From Antarcticimicrobium sp040365005 (GTDB lineage: Bacteria > Pseudomonadota > Alphaproteobacteria > Rhodobacterales > Rhodobacteraceae): 64,000 nucleotides of DNA. The translations under genes were made by a program, and so were the position numbers. The stretch spans positions 1 to 64,000 of the forward strand of contig NZ_BAABWV010000001.1 in NCBI RefSeq assembly GCF_040365005.1, written 5' to 3'. Numbering within the stretch: the stretch's first letter is position 1; every line of letters begins with the position of its first letter. Below are positions 1 through 8,175 of this stretch, piece by piece. A model generated the notes under the pieces. It saw nothing but the letters and a program-made list of their open reading frames with translations, was not told where the DNA came from and ran no database searches.

Positions 1-738
1 GCGTGGGAAGTCGACGTGAAGTTGGTCTCGGAATTCGTTGCCATGCGCAGGGATGCGGGTGCTTCAATCGCGACGATCAATCGCGACCTCACCGCTTTCA
101 ACCATCTCATGAGCCATATCAAAAATCTGGGCTGGATTGAAATGAATCCAGTTCTGCAATTCGAGAAAACCGGAATGAAGGAAAGTCTGCCGGACATTGT
201 GCTCCCCACCGATGAGGCTATCCAAAAGCTGGGTCGGCGCGTACCAGGCACCCTATGCTTTTTCCCGGCCTTCCTCGACGCAACCGGGGGCCGAGTTACA
301 GAGATGTCGATGATCAAGTGGGCTGACGTGAAAGGCATGGACTGCCCAGTTGAGGGCCATGTAACGCTGACCTTGCTACACACCAAGGGACGTAAGATTC
401 GGACGATCACTCTGCGCCAGCAGGCGATCGACATCCTGTTGCAGATCCGTCGCTCAAATTGCTCGCCATATGTCTTCTGGAACAAAACCGAGGATGGCTA
501 CTATCGTAGCGCGGCCAATCTGTTCTGGGACTATGCGCAGGAGACGGAATTTGGAGCTCGCCTCCACGGCATCCGACACAAGTTCGCCATCGAGCGGCTG
601 ATGGAAGGCTGGTCGGTCTACCGCGTGCAGCGCTACATCGGACATGGTTCTGTGAAGACGACCGAGCGTTACTACTTCCGCTACCTGTCTCAGGAGCAGC
701 AGGAGATTGCCAATGCCGATGGCAACATCGGTCTATGA
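1..738 (+). CDS. Tyrosine recombinase / phage-type integrase, 5' end outside the window
   Basis: Site-specific recombinase of the tyrosine (phage integrase) family. The reading frame is open to base 1, so the annotated start is missing; an internal GTG at 16 would give 240 residues, short for the family. Visible are the end of the SAM-like DNA-binding domain (GASIATINRDL region) and the catalytic domain with Arg in GGRVTEM, Lys in HTKGRK, the HGIRH box, the GHGSVKTT box and the nucleophile Tyr in ERYYF. Its codons are clearly less GC-rich than those of later genes, suggesting acquisition. It ends about 210 bp before tRNA-Ser and points at the tRNA 3' end, the usual arrangement when an integrase targets a tRNA gene. 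The family call is firm; the element type is unknown. Confidence 0.9.
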   Translation, partial: AWEVDVKLVSEFVAMRRDAGASIATINRDLTAFNHLMSHIKNLGWIEMNPVLQFEKTGMKESLPDIVLPTDEAIQKLGRRVPGTLCFFPAFLDATGGRVTEMSMIKWADVKGMDCPVEGHVTLTLLHTKGRKIRTITLRQQAIDILLQIRRSNCSPYVFWNKTEDGYYRSAANLFWDYAQETEFGARLHGIRHKFAIERLMEGWSVYRVQRYIGHGSVKTTERYYFRYLSQEQQEIANADGNIGL

Positions 739-759
739 ACATCTCGTTGCGTAGGAAAG

Positions 760-785
760 AAGCCCCGCCAGAAATGGCGGGGCTT
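760..785. terminator. Perfect 11-bp hairpin terminator after the integrase
   Basis: The arms AAGCCCCGCCA and TGGCGGGGCTT enclose a GAAA tetraloop, followed by a short T-rich tail (CTTCTTGCATT). It lies 21 bases after the integrase stop codon. A-rich sequence on the other side means it could also stop minus-strand transcription. Stem, stable tetraloop and position fit an intrinsic terminator. Confidence 0.8.
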
Positions 786-852
786 CTTGCATTAAGGGGG
801 GCTGCCTGGCGTCCGTTGGCGTTCGGCCATGGCATACCAAGTGCATTCAGCG

Positions 853-866
853 GCCGGAAATCCGGC
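853..866. repeat. Perfect 14-base inverted repeat in the integrase-tRNA gap
   Basis: GCCGGAAATCCGGC reads as two 6-base arms around AA. It lies in the 160 bases between the integrase terminator and the tRNA terminator, where no coding sequence is evident. It may be an arm-type or accessory-protein site of the integration module, or chance in GC-rich DNA. Confidence 0.3.
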
Positions 867-920
867 ATAGTATGACACCTTACTGCATTTTCAGGTATTG
901 GGGCGCTCAAGGCCTGCCAT

Positions 921-947
921 TAAAAAGCCCCATTAATTCAGGGGCTT
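921..947 (-). terminator. Terminator of the tRNA-Ser gene
   Basis: On the minus strand, immediately after the tRNA CCA end, AAGCCCC pairs with GGGGCTT across a nine-base loop and is followed by a run of T residues. This is an intrinsic terminator for the single tRNA transcript. Confidence 0.8.
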
Positions 948-949
948 AG

Positions 950-1039
950 TGGCGGAGAGACAGGGATTCGAACCCTGGGATCCCGTGAAGGATCAACGGT
1001 TTTCGAGACCGCCCCGTTCGACCACTCCGGCACCTCTCC
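950..1039 (-). tRNA. tRNA-Ser (anticodon CGA, reads UCG)
   Basis: The minus-strand sequence folds as a class II tRNA of 90 nt. The acceptor stem begins GGAGAGG and ends TCTCTCC, discriminator G, encoded CCA. The anticodon loop is CTCGAAA with anticodon CGA. A long variable arm follows, as expected for serine tRNAs, then the T arm with GGTTCGAATCC. The integrase-side end is the tRNA 3' end, the part normally duplicated as an attachment core when an element integrates here. Confidence 0.96.
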
Positions 1040-1057
1040 GCGGGGGTCTGGAGGCTG

Positions 1058-1086
1058 CGTTTAATCGCGAATGCGACGCGGTGCAA
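1058..1086 (-). promoter_or_regulatory. Likely sigma-70 promoter of tRNA-Ser
   Basis: On the minus strand TTGCAC (1086-1081) is followed after 17 bases by TAAACG (1063-1058). The -10 box ends about 19 bases before the mature tRNA 5' end, a good distance for a tRNA promoter. Confidence 0.55.
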
Positions 1087-1162
1087 GGGCCGATTCCGGC
1101 CCAAACCGGGTTTTCCCGGATTTTCCGTTGCCCGGCCCGGCAAAACCCTTAGGTTCGGTGCC

Positions 1163-2035
1163 ATGAGACACCTTGAAAACCCCCGGTTTCACCGCCGGAT
1201 CGCTGTTGCCCCCGCCTTGGCGGGTCTGGTCATCCTGTTGTTTTCGCTGGTCTTGTTGCCTGGCTCGGCGCGGGCCGCCGAGCGTGACAGGATCGAGGCC
1301 TTTCTCCAGGTCACCGGTTTCGACGTGGCGCTCGACAGTATCGCGCTGTCGGCCAGCGCGGCGCCGAAGATGCTCGGGATCGACCCCGGGGTGTTCGGAT
1401 CGGAATGGACCCGGCTCAGCAAGCAGGTCTTCGATACCGTGCAGATGCGCGAGATGGCGCTCGACATCCTGGTGCCCGCGCTTGGCGATGACGCCCTGGC
1501 CCATGCGGCGGGGTTCTATGCCACCGACCTGGGGCAGCGGCTGGTCGCGGCCGAGAATCGCGCGCATATGATCGAGGACGACAGCGTGAAACAGTCCGAG
1601 GGGATGCGCCTGTTGACCGAAATGCGCGACAAGGCGCCGGGGCGGCTGGAGATGCTGGAGCGGATGAACGGCGCCATCGACGCCTCCGGAACCAGCCTGC
1701 GCGCGCTGCAGGAGATCCAGTTCCGGTTCCTGATGGCGGCAAGTGCCGCGGGGGTGGTCGATCTGCGCGCCGACGCGGACGAGTTGCGGGCGCTGCTCAA
1801 GGAGAACGAGGACGAGTTGCGCGCCGCCATCCGGAGTTCGGCTCTGGCCTCGGCGGCCTATACCTATCGCGATTTTTCCGACGCCGACCTTGCCGCCTAT
1901 ACCGAGGCGCTGGAAGACCGCCTGATGCAGGAGGTCTATGAGTTGCTGAACGCCGTGCAATACGAGATCATGGCCAACCGGTTCGAGGCACTGGCCGCCC
2001 GCATGGCCGGGCTGCAACCCGGACAGGATATCTGA
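1163..2035 (+). CDS. Secreted DUF2059-type protein, first of a pair
   Basis: A 290-residue protein with an N-terminal signal peptide: basic start, hydrophobic core around residues 16-33, likely cleavage after the Ala-rich PGSARAA. The mature part is helical, and a FYATDLGQRL-like stretch around residue 120 resembles the F-x-S-P-x-G signature of DUF2059 proteins, which are periplasmic and of unknown function. The next gene starts four bases downstream and encodes a similar protein, so they form a tandem paralogous pair in one transcript. No enzymatic motif is visible. The assignment rests on the signature and overall look. Confidence 0.7.
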   Translation: MRHLENPRFHRRIAVAPALAGLVILLFSLVLLPGSARAAERDRIEAFLQVTGFDVALDSIALSASAAPKMLGIDPGVFGSEWTRLSKQVFDTVQMREMALDILVPALGDDALAHAAGFYATDLGQRLVAAENRAHMIEDDSVKQSEGMRLLTEMRDKAPGRLEMLERMNGAIDASGTSLRALQEIQFRFLMAASAAGVVDLRADADELRALLKENEDELRAAIRSSALASAAYTYRDFSDADLAAYTEALEDRLMQEVYELLNAVQYEIMANRFEALAARMAGLQPGQDI

Positions 2036-2039
2036 CCCG

Positions 2040-2864
2040 ATGACGGCGCTGCGCCGGTTTGGCGTCTCCTTGGCGGTGTTCCTGTGCGTGTCCGTCGCCG
2101 CGTTGAACGCCACGCCGAGCGGCGAGGCGCTGGCCCGCGTCCTGCGGATCGACGACCTGGCGCAGGCGCTGCATCACGAGGGGATCGACCACGCCCAAAA
2201 CCTCGACGTGGAGATGCTGGACGGACGCGGTGGCGCCCATTGGTCCCGGCAGGCCGCGCGGATCTATGAAGTGGATCGGATCGCCGGGGCGATTCGGGGC
2301 GTGCTCTCCGACGGTCTCGCGGAGGACGAGGCCACGCAAACGATCGCGTTCTTCGACAGCCCGCTGGGGCAGGAGATCCTGTCACTGGAGATCGCCGCGC
2401 GAATCTCGATGCGCGACCCGGATGTAGAGGCGGCGGCGCGCGCCATCCATGATGGTCTGAAGGGCACTGGCGATCCCCGGCTGGCGCTGGTGACCCGTTT
2501 CGTCGCGGTCAACGACCTGGTCGAGCGCAACGTCGCCGGCGCCATGAGTGCCAGTTACCAGTTCCTGCGCGGCCTCTCGGACGGGGGCGCAACCGGGCTG
2601 GACGACGCGGCGATCCTGGCCGAGGTCTGGGCCGAGGAACCCGCCACGCGGGACGAGACCGAACGCTGGCTGTTCGCCTATCTCCTGATGGCTTACCGCC
2701 CGCTGACCGACGACGAGTTGCAGGCCTATATCACGTTTTCGGAAAGCCCGGCGGGACAGGCATTGAACGCGGCGCTGTTCGACGGGTTCGACCTGCTTTA
2801 TCGTGGGATTTCCTATGAGCTGGGCCTCAGCCTGGCCGGGGCCCTTACGGCCAGCGACATCTGA
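2040..2864 (+). CDS. Secreted DUF2059-type protein, second of a pair
   Basis: A 274-residue protein with a signal peptide in the first ~25 residues. Two copies of the DUF2059-like signature are visible: FFDSPLGQEI near residue 105 and FSESPAGQAL near 240. This suggests an internal duplication of a helical repeat. It starts four bases after the stop of the preceding paralogue, so the two are cotranscribed. The function is unknown; an envelope location is inferred from the signal peptide. Confidence 0.7.
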   Translation: MTALRRFGVSLAVFLCVSVAALNATPSGEALARVLRIDDLAQALHHEGIDHAQNLDVEMLDGRGGAHWSRQAARIYEVDRIAGAIRGVLSDGLAEDEATQTIAFFDSPLGQEILSLEIAARISMRDPDVEAAARAIHDGLKGTGDPRLALVTRFVAVNDLVERNVAGAMSASYQFLRGLSDGGATGLDDAAILAEVWAEEPATRDETERWLFAYLLMAYRPLTDDELQAYITFSESPAGQALNAALFDGFDLLYRGISYELGLSLAGALTASDI

Positions 2865-2878
2865 GCGGGGGAAACCGG

Positions 2879-2907
2879 TTGACAGCCGTGGGCGAGGACG
2901 CCATAAG
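2879..2907 (+). promoter_or_regulatory. Likely promoter of rplU-rpmA
   Basis: TTGACA (2879-2884), a 17-base spacer and CATAAG (2902-2907) match a sigma-70 promoter. It lies 150 bases before rplU. The leader in between has several GC-rich stem-forming stretches but no ribosomal-protein leader structure I can recognise. Confidence 0.6.
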
Positions 2908-3056
2908 CACGCATCCCGGCCCGTTCGCGCGTGTCGGGTTTTGTTATCATGTCGCCCGAAGGGGCGCGCTGTCCGACGGTGGCGCCGGTTGAGAGCCCGG
3001 CCCGCAACACCCCGCCAAGGGGGGCCACAGGACGCGGCAAGGAAAAGGAAAGACGC

Positions 3057-3653
3057 ATGTTTGCGGTCCTCAAGACCGGTGGCAAGCAGTACAAGGTTCA
3101 AGCGGGCGATATCCTCCGCGTTGAAAAACTGGCTGCCGATGCCGGCGAAAAGATCCAATTCAACGATGTCCTGATGCTGGGTGGTGACACCCCGGTCGTG
3201 GGCGCGCCCCTCGTCGACGGGGCTGCCGTCCAGGCCGAAGTGATCGACCAGGTCAAGGGCGACAAGGTCATCCACTTCGTCAAGCGCCGCCGCAAGCACT
3301 CCAGCAAGCGGACCAAGGGCCATCGTCAGAAGCTGACCCTGGTCAAGATCACCGAGATCCTGACCTCGGGCGCGGACAAGACCGGGATCAAGGTTGCAAC
3401 CGGCAAGGGCGACGCCCCCGCCGCGGCTGCCGCCCCGGCTGCGAAGGCCGCTGCTCTGGCTGTTGCCGCATCCGACGATGATCTGACCAAGATCACCGGT
3501 GTCGGTCCCGCCGCCGCCAAGAAACTGGCCGAGGCCGGTCTGACCAGCTTTGCCCAGATCGCAGCCTTGTCCGAAGACGACATTGCTGGTATCGACGCGG
3601 TCAAAGTGAAGCCCGAATGGGTTGAGCAGGCCAAAGAGCTGGCCAAGGGCTAA
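3057..3653 (+). CDS. rplU: 50S ribosomal protein bL21 with C-terminal helix-hairpin-helix extension
   Basis: Ribosomal protein L21 of the large subunit. The ATG at 3057 is chosen because it starts the conserved MFAVLKTGGKQYKV sequence and follows a GGAAAAGGAA ribosome-binding region; an open frame further upstream has no L21 homology. Residues 1-~102 are the L21 core, ending in the basic KRRRKHSSKRTKGHRQ stretch. An Ala-rich linker (about 118-138) then leads to a C-terminal domain with ITGVGPAAAKKL, a helix-hairpin-helix type motif. The protein has 198 residues against roughly 103 for E. coli L21. Such extensions occur in alphaproteobacterial L21. rpmA follows 12 bases later. Confidence 0.95.
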   Translation: MFAVLKTGGKQYKVQAGDILRVEKLAADAGEKIQFNDVLMLGGDTPVVGAPLVDGAAVQAEVIDQVKGDKVIHFVKRRRKHSSKRTKGHRQKLTLVKITEILTSGADKTGIKVATGKGDAPAAAAAPAAKAAALAVAASDDDLTKITGVGPAAAKKLAEAGLTSFAQIAALSEDDIAGIDAVKVKPEWVEQAKELAKG

Positions 3654-3665
3654 GGAGACAGACGA

Positions 3666-3935
3666 ATGGCACATAAGAAAGCTGGCGGTTCCTCCCGTAA
3701 CGGGCGCGACTCCGCAGGTCGCCGCCTTGGCGTGAAGCTCTATGGCGGTCAGGCCGTCATTCCCGGCAACATCATCGTGCGTCAGCGCGGTACCAAGTTC
3801 TGGCCGGGCGAAGGCGTTGGCATGGGCAAGGATCACACCATCTTTGCGACCACCGATGGCGCCGTGAAGTTTCACAAGGGCCTCAAGGGGCGCACCTTCA
3901 TTTCGGTCCTGCCGGTAGCGGAGGCCGCCGAGTAA
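3666..3935 (+). CDS. rpmA: 50S ribosomal protein bL27
   Basis: Ribosomal protein L27, 89 residues, normal length. The N-terminus MAHKKAGGSSRNGRDSAGRR is the conserved tail that reaches the peptidyl-transferase centre; no Firmicutes-type cleavable leader is present. It follows rplU in the conserved rplU-rpmA order, with AAGGAGA upstream of the ATG. A terminator hairpin lies 33 bases downstream. Confidence 0.97.
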   Translation: MAHKKAGGSSRNGRDSAGRRLGVKLYGGQAVIPGNIIVRQRGTKFWPGEGVGMGKDHTIFATTDGAVKFHKGLKGRTFISVLPVAEAAE

Positions 3936-3967
3936 GCCGAAACCCGAAGGGTTCCAGACAACTGGAG

Positions 3968-3999
3968 GGGGATCGGCGAAACCGCCGGTCCCCTTTCTC
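3968..3999 (+). terminator. Terminator after rplU-rpmA
   Basis: GGGGATCGGCG pairs with CGCCGGTCCCC (one G-T wobble) around AAAC and is followed by TTTCTCGTT. This is an intrinsic terminator between rpmA and the acetyltransferase gene. Confidence 0.75.
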
Positions 4000-4115
4000 G
4001 TTGTGCCGCATCTCGCGCCACAGGTCTTGCGCAAACACGGGCGGCTCAACATATCGGTTAGGGGGAACGGTTGACCCAACGGTCAACACGTTGGTTTTTT
4101 GGAGGGGAAAAGAAG

Positions 4116-4652
4116 ATGATGCTGGAACAGATCACGACGCAGACGGTCATCGACGCCGAACGTTTCGACCTGCGGCCGCTGCGGCGGTCGGACATGGGGT
4201 TGATCGAGCTTTATGCCGGTGATGAACGTGTCGCGCGCATGACCACCTCGATCCCGCATCCCTATCCCCCCGGCGCCGCCGAAGCCTTTGTCACCCGCGT
4301 GATGGCGCCCGACCGCAAAGAGGACGTCTGGGCCATCGACGGCACCAAGTCCGGCGAGAGCGAGGTTCTGGGCCTGATCAGCCTCAAGAAGATGGACCGC
4401 AACCAGTCCGAGGTCGGTTACTGGGTGGCGCCGCTGTTCTGGAACACCGGCATGGCCTCCGAGGCGGTGCAGGCGCTGGTCGAGGCCAACCCCCAGGGCA
4501 ACGCCACCATGTTCGCCAGCGTTTTCCAGGACAACCTCGCCTCGGCGCGGGTCCTGACTCATTGCGGTTTCGCCTATCTGGGCGATGCCGAAGTTTATTC
4601 GGTGGCGCGCGATGCCACCGTTCCCACCTGGACCTACAGCCGAAAACTCTGA
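4116..4652 (+). CDS. GNAT-family N-acetyltransferase (RimJ/RimL-like)
   Basis: An acetyl-CoA dependent acetyltransferase of 178 residues. The opening (FDLRPLRRSDMGLIELYAGD) and the middle (SEVGYWVAPLFWNTGMASEAVQALVE) are typical of the RimJ/RimL branch, which acetylates protein N-termini or small amines. The final stretch NLASARVLTHCGFAYLGDAE is the conserved GNAT end. The ATG at 4116 is chosen because GGAGG lies 10 bases before it; a second ATG follows directly. It sits between rpmA and obg, a recurrent position in Rhodobacteraceae. The substrate cannot be told from sequence. Confidence 0.85.
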   Translation: MMLEQITTQTVIDAERFDLRPLRRSDMGLIELYAGDERVARMTTSIPHPYPPGAAEAFVTRVMAPDRKEDVWAIDGTKSGESEVLGLISLKKMDRNQSEVGYWVAPLFWNTGMASEAVQALVEANPQGNATMFASVFQDNLASARVLTHCGFAYLGDAEVYSVARDATVPTWTYSRKL

Positions 4653-4688
4653 TTGTGGCCGGACGGTTCTTTGCGATAGGCAAGGCCC

Positions 4689-5723
4689 ATGAAATTTCTT
4701 GATCTCGCAAAGGTCCATATCCGGTCCGGCGCCGGCGGCAACGGCTGTATCAGCTTTCGCCGCGAAAAATACATCGAATACGGCGGGCCCGATGGCGGCG
4801 ACGGCGGCAATGGCGGCTCGGTCATTGCCGAGGCGGTCGAGGGGCTGAACACGCTCATCGACTTTCGCTATCAGCAGCATTTCTTCGCCAAGAACGGTCG
4901 CCCCGGCATGGGCCAGCAGCGCACCGGCAAGGATGGCGAGGATATCCTGCTGCGCGTGCCGGTGGGCACCGAGATCCTCGACGAGGACGAGGAAACCGTG
5001 ATCGCGGACCTCTCTAACGTCGGCGACCGGGTCGAACTGGCCCGGGGCGGCAACGGCGGCTGGGGTAACCTGCATTTCAAGAGCTCGACCAACCAGGCGC
5101 CGCGCCGGGCCAACCCGGGGCAGGAGGGGGTCGAACGCACGCTCTGGCTGCGCCTCAAGTTGATCGCCGACGCCGGGTTGTTGGGCCTGCCCAATGCGGG
5201 CAAATCCACATTTCTCGCCGCGACATCGAACGCGCGCCCCAAGATTGCCGACTATCCCTTTACCACGCTGCATCCCAACCTCGGGGTGGTGGGGATCGAC
5301 AATGTCGAATTCGTCATCGCCGACATTCCCGGCCTGATCGCCGGCGCCCATGAGGGCAAGGGGATCGGGGATCGCTTCCTCGGCCACGTGGAGCGTTGTG
5401 CGGTGCTGTTGCACCTGGTCGATGCCACCTCCGAGACCATCGTCGAGGATTACCGCACCATCATCCACGAGTTGGAGGCTTATGGTGGCCACCTGGCCGA
5501 CAAGCCGCGCGTGACCGCGCTGAACAAGGTCGATGCGCTGGATGAAGACCAACGCGCCGAGGCGAAGGCCGCATTGGAGGCCGAGGTGGGCCGGCCGGTG
5601 CTGTCGATGTCCGGCGTCAGCGGCGAGGGGCTGAAAGAGGTGCTGCGCGCGCTGCGGGCCGAGATCGACGAGGACCGCCTGCGCCACAAGCCCGGCGAGG
5701 AGGACGCGCCTTGGCAACCCTGA
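4689..5723 (+). CDS. obgE: GTPase Obg/CgtA
   Basis: Essential ribosome-associated GTPase involved in late 50S assembly and stress signalling; 344 residues, normal length. Residues 1-~158 form the glycine-rich Obg fold. The G domain follows with G1 GLPNAGKST (from residue 167), G2 around DYPFTTLHP, G3 DIPG (212-215) and G4 NKVD (279-282). The variable C-terminal domain found in some Obg proteins is absent, as usual in alphaproteobacteria. The stop codon overlaps the proB start region by 13 bases, so the two are translationally linked. Confidence 0.96.
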   Translation: MKFLDLAKVHIRSGAGGNGCISFRREKYIEYGGPDGGDGGNGGSVIAEAVEGLNTLIDFRYQQHFFAKNGRPGMGQQRTGKDGEDILLRVPVGTEILDEDEETVIADLSNVGDRVELARGGNGGWGNLHFKSSTNQAPRRANPGQEGVERTLWLRLKLIADAGLLGLPNAGKSTFLAATSNARPKIADYPFTTLHPNLGVVGIDNVEFVIADIPGLIAGAHEGKGIGDRFLGHVERCAVLLHLVDATSETIVEDYRTIIHELEAYGGHLADKPRVTALNKVDALDEDQRAEAKAALEAEVGRPVLSMSGVSGEGLKEVLRALRAEIDEDRLRHKPGEEDAPWQP

Positions 5724-6817
5724 GCAGCGCGCGGCGCGTGGTGGTCAAGATCGGCTCGGCGCTGCTGGTCGACCGTGAAACCGGTGATCTGCGCGGCGAC
5801 TGGCTGCATTCGCTGGCCGCCGACGTGGCGATGCTGAAGAGCAGGGGAACCGACGTGATCCTGGTCTCTTCCGGCTCGATCGCGCTGGGGCGCGGGGTGC
5901 TGGCGCTGCACGGTACCGACCTGCCGCTGGAACAATCCCAGGCCGCCGCCGCCGTCGGTCAGATCCGTCTGGCCCGCGCCTATGAAGAGGCGCTGACGCC
6001 GCACGGCATCACCACCGCGCAGGTCCTGGTGACGCTGGAGGACAGCGCCAACCGCCGCCGCTATCTCAACAGCCGGGCGACGCTGGAAACGCTGCTGGGA
6101 TTCGGCGTGGTGCCGATCGTGAACGAGAATGACACCATCGCGACCGACGAGATCCGCTATGGCGACAACGACAGGCTGGCCGCCCAGGTCGCCGTCACCG
6201 TCGGCGCGGATCGGCTGGTGCTGCTCTCGGACGTGGATGGGTTCTATTCCGCCAACCCCAATGACGATCCTACCGCGCGCCGCTACGACGTGATCGAGGA
6301 GATCACCGCCGAGATCGAGGCGATGGCCGGCGATGCCGGGTCGGGCCTGTCCAAGGGTGGGATGAAGACCAAGCTGATGGCGGCCCAGACCGCCACCGCC
6401 GCCGGCTGCGCCATGGCGATCACCGAGGGCTCGCGCTGGAACCCGCTGCGCGGCCTCGAAGACGGCGCACCGGCGACCTGGTTCACCGCGCAACTCGATC
6501 CGCACGCGGCCCGCAAGCGCTGGATCGCGGCGATGAAGCCGCGCGGCCAGATCACCGTCGATGCCGGCGCCGCCCGCGCGCTCGACAACGGCAAAAGCCT
6601 GCTGCCCGCCGGCGTGGCGCGGGTCGAGGGCGAGTTCGGGCGCGGCGACCCGGTGTCGATCCTGGATGAACGCGGCCACAAGCTGGGCCAGGGGCTCAGC
6701 CGCTATACCGCGCTCGAGGCCGAGAAGATCCGCGGCCACCACTCGACCGAGATCGAGGAGGTCCTGGGCTATCCGGGCCGGGCCGCTTTGATCCATCGCG
6801 ACGATATGGCACTCTAG
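5711..6817 (+). CDS. proB: Glutamate 5-kinase
   Basis: First step of proline synthesis: ATP-dependent phosphorylation of glutamate. There are 368 residues: an amino-acid-kinase domain (about 1-255, with VVKIGSALLV, VSSGSIALG, NENDTIATDEIRYGDND and LLSDVDGFY) and a C-terminal PUA domain from about 275. The start is TTG at 5711, supported by GAGGAGG seven to eight bases upstream and by homology beginning immediately; it lies inside the 3' end of obg. proA follows 75 bases later. Confidence 0.96.
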   Translation: MATLSSARRVVVKIGSALLVDRETGDLRGDWLHSLAADVAMLKSRGTDVILVSSGSIALGRGVLALHGTDLPLEQSQAAAAVGQIRLARAYEEALTPHGITTAQVLVTLEDSANRRRYLNSRATLETLLGFGVVPIVNENDTIATDEIRYGDNDRLAAQVAVTVGADRLVLLSDVDGFYSANPNDDPTARRYDVIEEITAEIEAMAGDAGSGLSKGGMKTKLMAAQTATAAGCAMAITEGSRWNPLRGLEDGAPATWFTAQLDPHAARKRWIAAMKPRGQITVDAGAARALDNGKSLLPAGVARVEGEFGRGDPVSILDERGHKLGQGLSRYTALEAEKIRGHHSTEIEEVLGYPGRAALIHRDDMAL

Positions 6818-6892
6818 CCCTTCGTTTCACTGCGACTACCCCGCCGGAGGCGTGAAAACCCCCGGCGCGCCCAAGAGAAAAGGCGCCGAGAC

Positions 6893-8158
6893 ATGAAAGA
6901 CCTGGACAATATCCCCGCCCTGATGACCGAACTTGGCACGCGGGCCAAGGCCGCCGCGGCAGAGCTGGCGTTCGCCCCGCCGGAGGCCAAGCGCAAGGCG
7001 CTGGAGGCCGCCGCTGACGCGGTCTGGGCCAACCGGGCCGACATCGTCGTGGCCAACGGCAAAGACCTGGACTATGGCCGGGACAAGGGCCTGAGCGCGG
7101 CCATGATGGACCGGCTGATGCTGGATGAGGCGCGCATTCAGGGCATCGTCGACGGGCTGCGCGCGGTGGCGGCGCAACAGGATCCGGTCGGCGCGGTGAT
7201 CACCGAATGGGACATGCCCTCGGGGCTGCACATCCAGCGCGTACGCACGCCGCTGGGCGTGATCGGCGTGATCTATGAAAGCCGCCCCAACGTGACCGCC
7301 GACGCCGGCGCACTGTGCCTGAAATCGGGCAACGCGGTGATCCTGCGCGGCGGTTCGGAAAGCTTCCATTCCTCCACCGCCATCCACGCCTGCCTGGTCG
7401 AGGGGCTGCGGGCGGCGGGCCTGCCCGAGGAAGCGATTCAACTGGTGCCCACCCGCGACCGCGCCGCCGTGACCGAGTTGCTGACCATGACCGATTACGT
7501 CGATGTGATCGTGCCGCGCGGTGGCAAGGGCCTGGTCGGTCTTGTCCAGCGCGAGGCGCGCGTGCCGGTCTTTGCCCATCTCGAGGGGATCGTGCACATC
7601 TATATCGACAAGTCCGCCGACCTGGACAAGACGCTCAAGGTGGTGCTGAACGCCAAGACCCGGCGCCCGGGCATCTGCGGGGCCGCCGAGTGCCTGCTGA
7701 TCCACCGCGACGTGGTCGAGACCATCGGCAAGCCGGTGATCGCGGCGCTGGTCGAGGCCGGGGTCGAGGTGCACGCTGATCCGGCCCTGGGCGAGATCGC
7801 AGGCACGCAGCCCGCCAGTGAGGCGGATTGGGGGCGTGAATTCCTCGACATGATCATTGCCGCCAAGCCGGTCGATGACATCGACGCCGCGATCGCCCAT
7901 ATCCGCCGCTATGGCTCGAACCACACCGATTGCATCCTGGCCGAGGATCCGGCTGCGGTGGCGCGGTTCTTTGAACGGCTCGACAGCGCCATCCTGATGC
8001 ACAACGCCTCGACCCAGTTCGCCGACGGCGGCGAATTCGGCATGGGCGCTGAGATCGGCATCGCCACCGGCAAGATGCACGCGCGCGGACCGGTCGGGGC
8101 CGAGCAGTTGACCAGCTTCAAGTACCTGGTCACCGGCGACGGCGCGACACGGGGGTGA
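6893..8158 (+). CDS. proA: Gamma-glutamyl phosphate reductase
   Basis: Second step of proline synthesis: NADPH-dependent reduction of gamma-glutamyl phosphate to glutamate semialdehyde, in the cytoplasm. There are 421 residues, normal length, of the aldehyde-dehydrogenase superfamily. The catalytic Cys lies in RRPGICGAAECLL, and the ESRPNVTADAGALCLKSGNA and ADGGEFGMGAEIGI blocks are conserved. AAGAGAAAAGG precedes the ATG. It is convergent with chpT, with only 17 bases between stop codons. Confidence 0.97.
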   Translation: MKDLDNIPALMTELGTRAKAAAAELAFAPPEAKRKALEAAADAVWANRADIVVANGKDLDYGRDKGLSAAMMDRLMLDEARIQGIVDGLRAVAAQQDPVGAVITEWDMPSGLHIQRVRTPLGVIGVIYESRPNVTADAGALCLKSGNAVILRGGSESFHSSTAIHACLVEGLRAAGLPEEAIQLVPTRDRAAVTELLTMTDYVDVIVPRGGKGLVGLVQREARVPVFAHLEGIVHIYIDKSADLDKTLKVVLNAKTRRPGICGAAECLLIHRDVVETIGKPVIAALVEAGVEVHADPALGEIAGTQPASEADWGREFLDMIIAAKPVDDIDAAIAHIRRYGSNHTDCILAEDPAAVARFFERLDSAILMHNASTQFADGGEFGMGAEIGIATGKMHARGPVGAEQLTSFKYLVTGDGATRG

Positions 8159-8175
8159 CCGGTGGCGCGCGGCGA

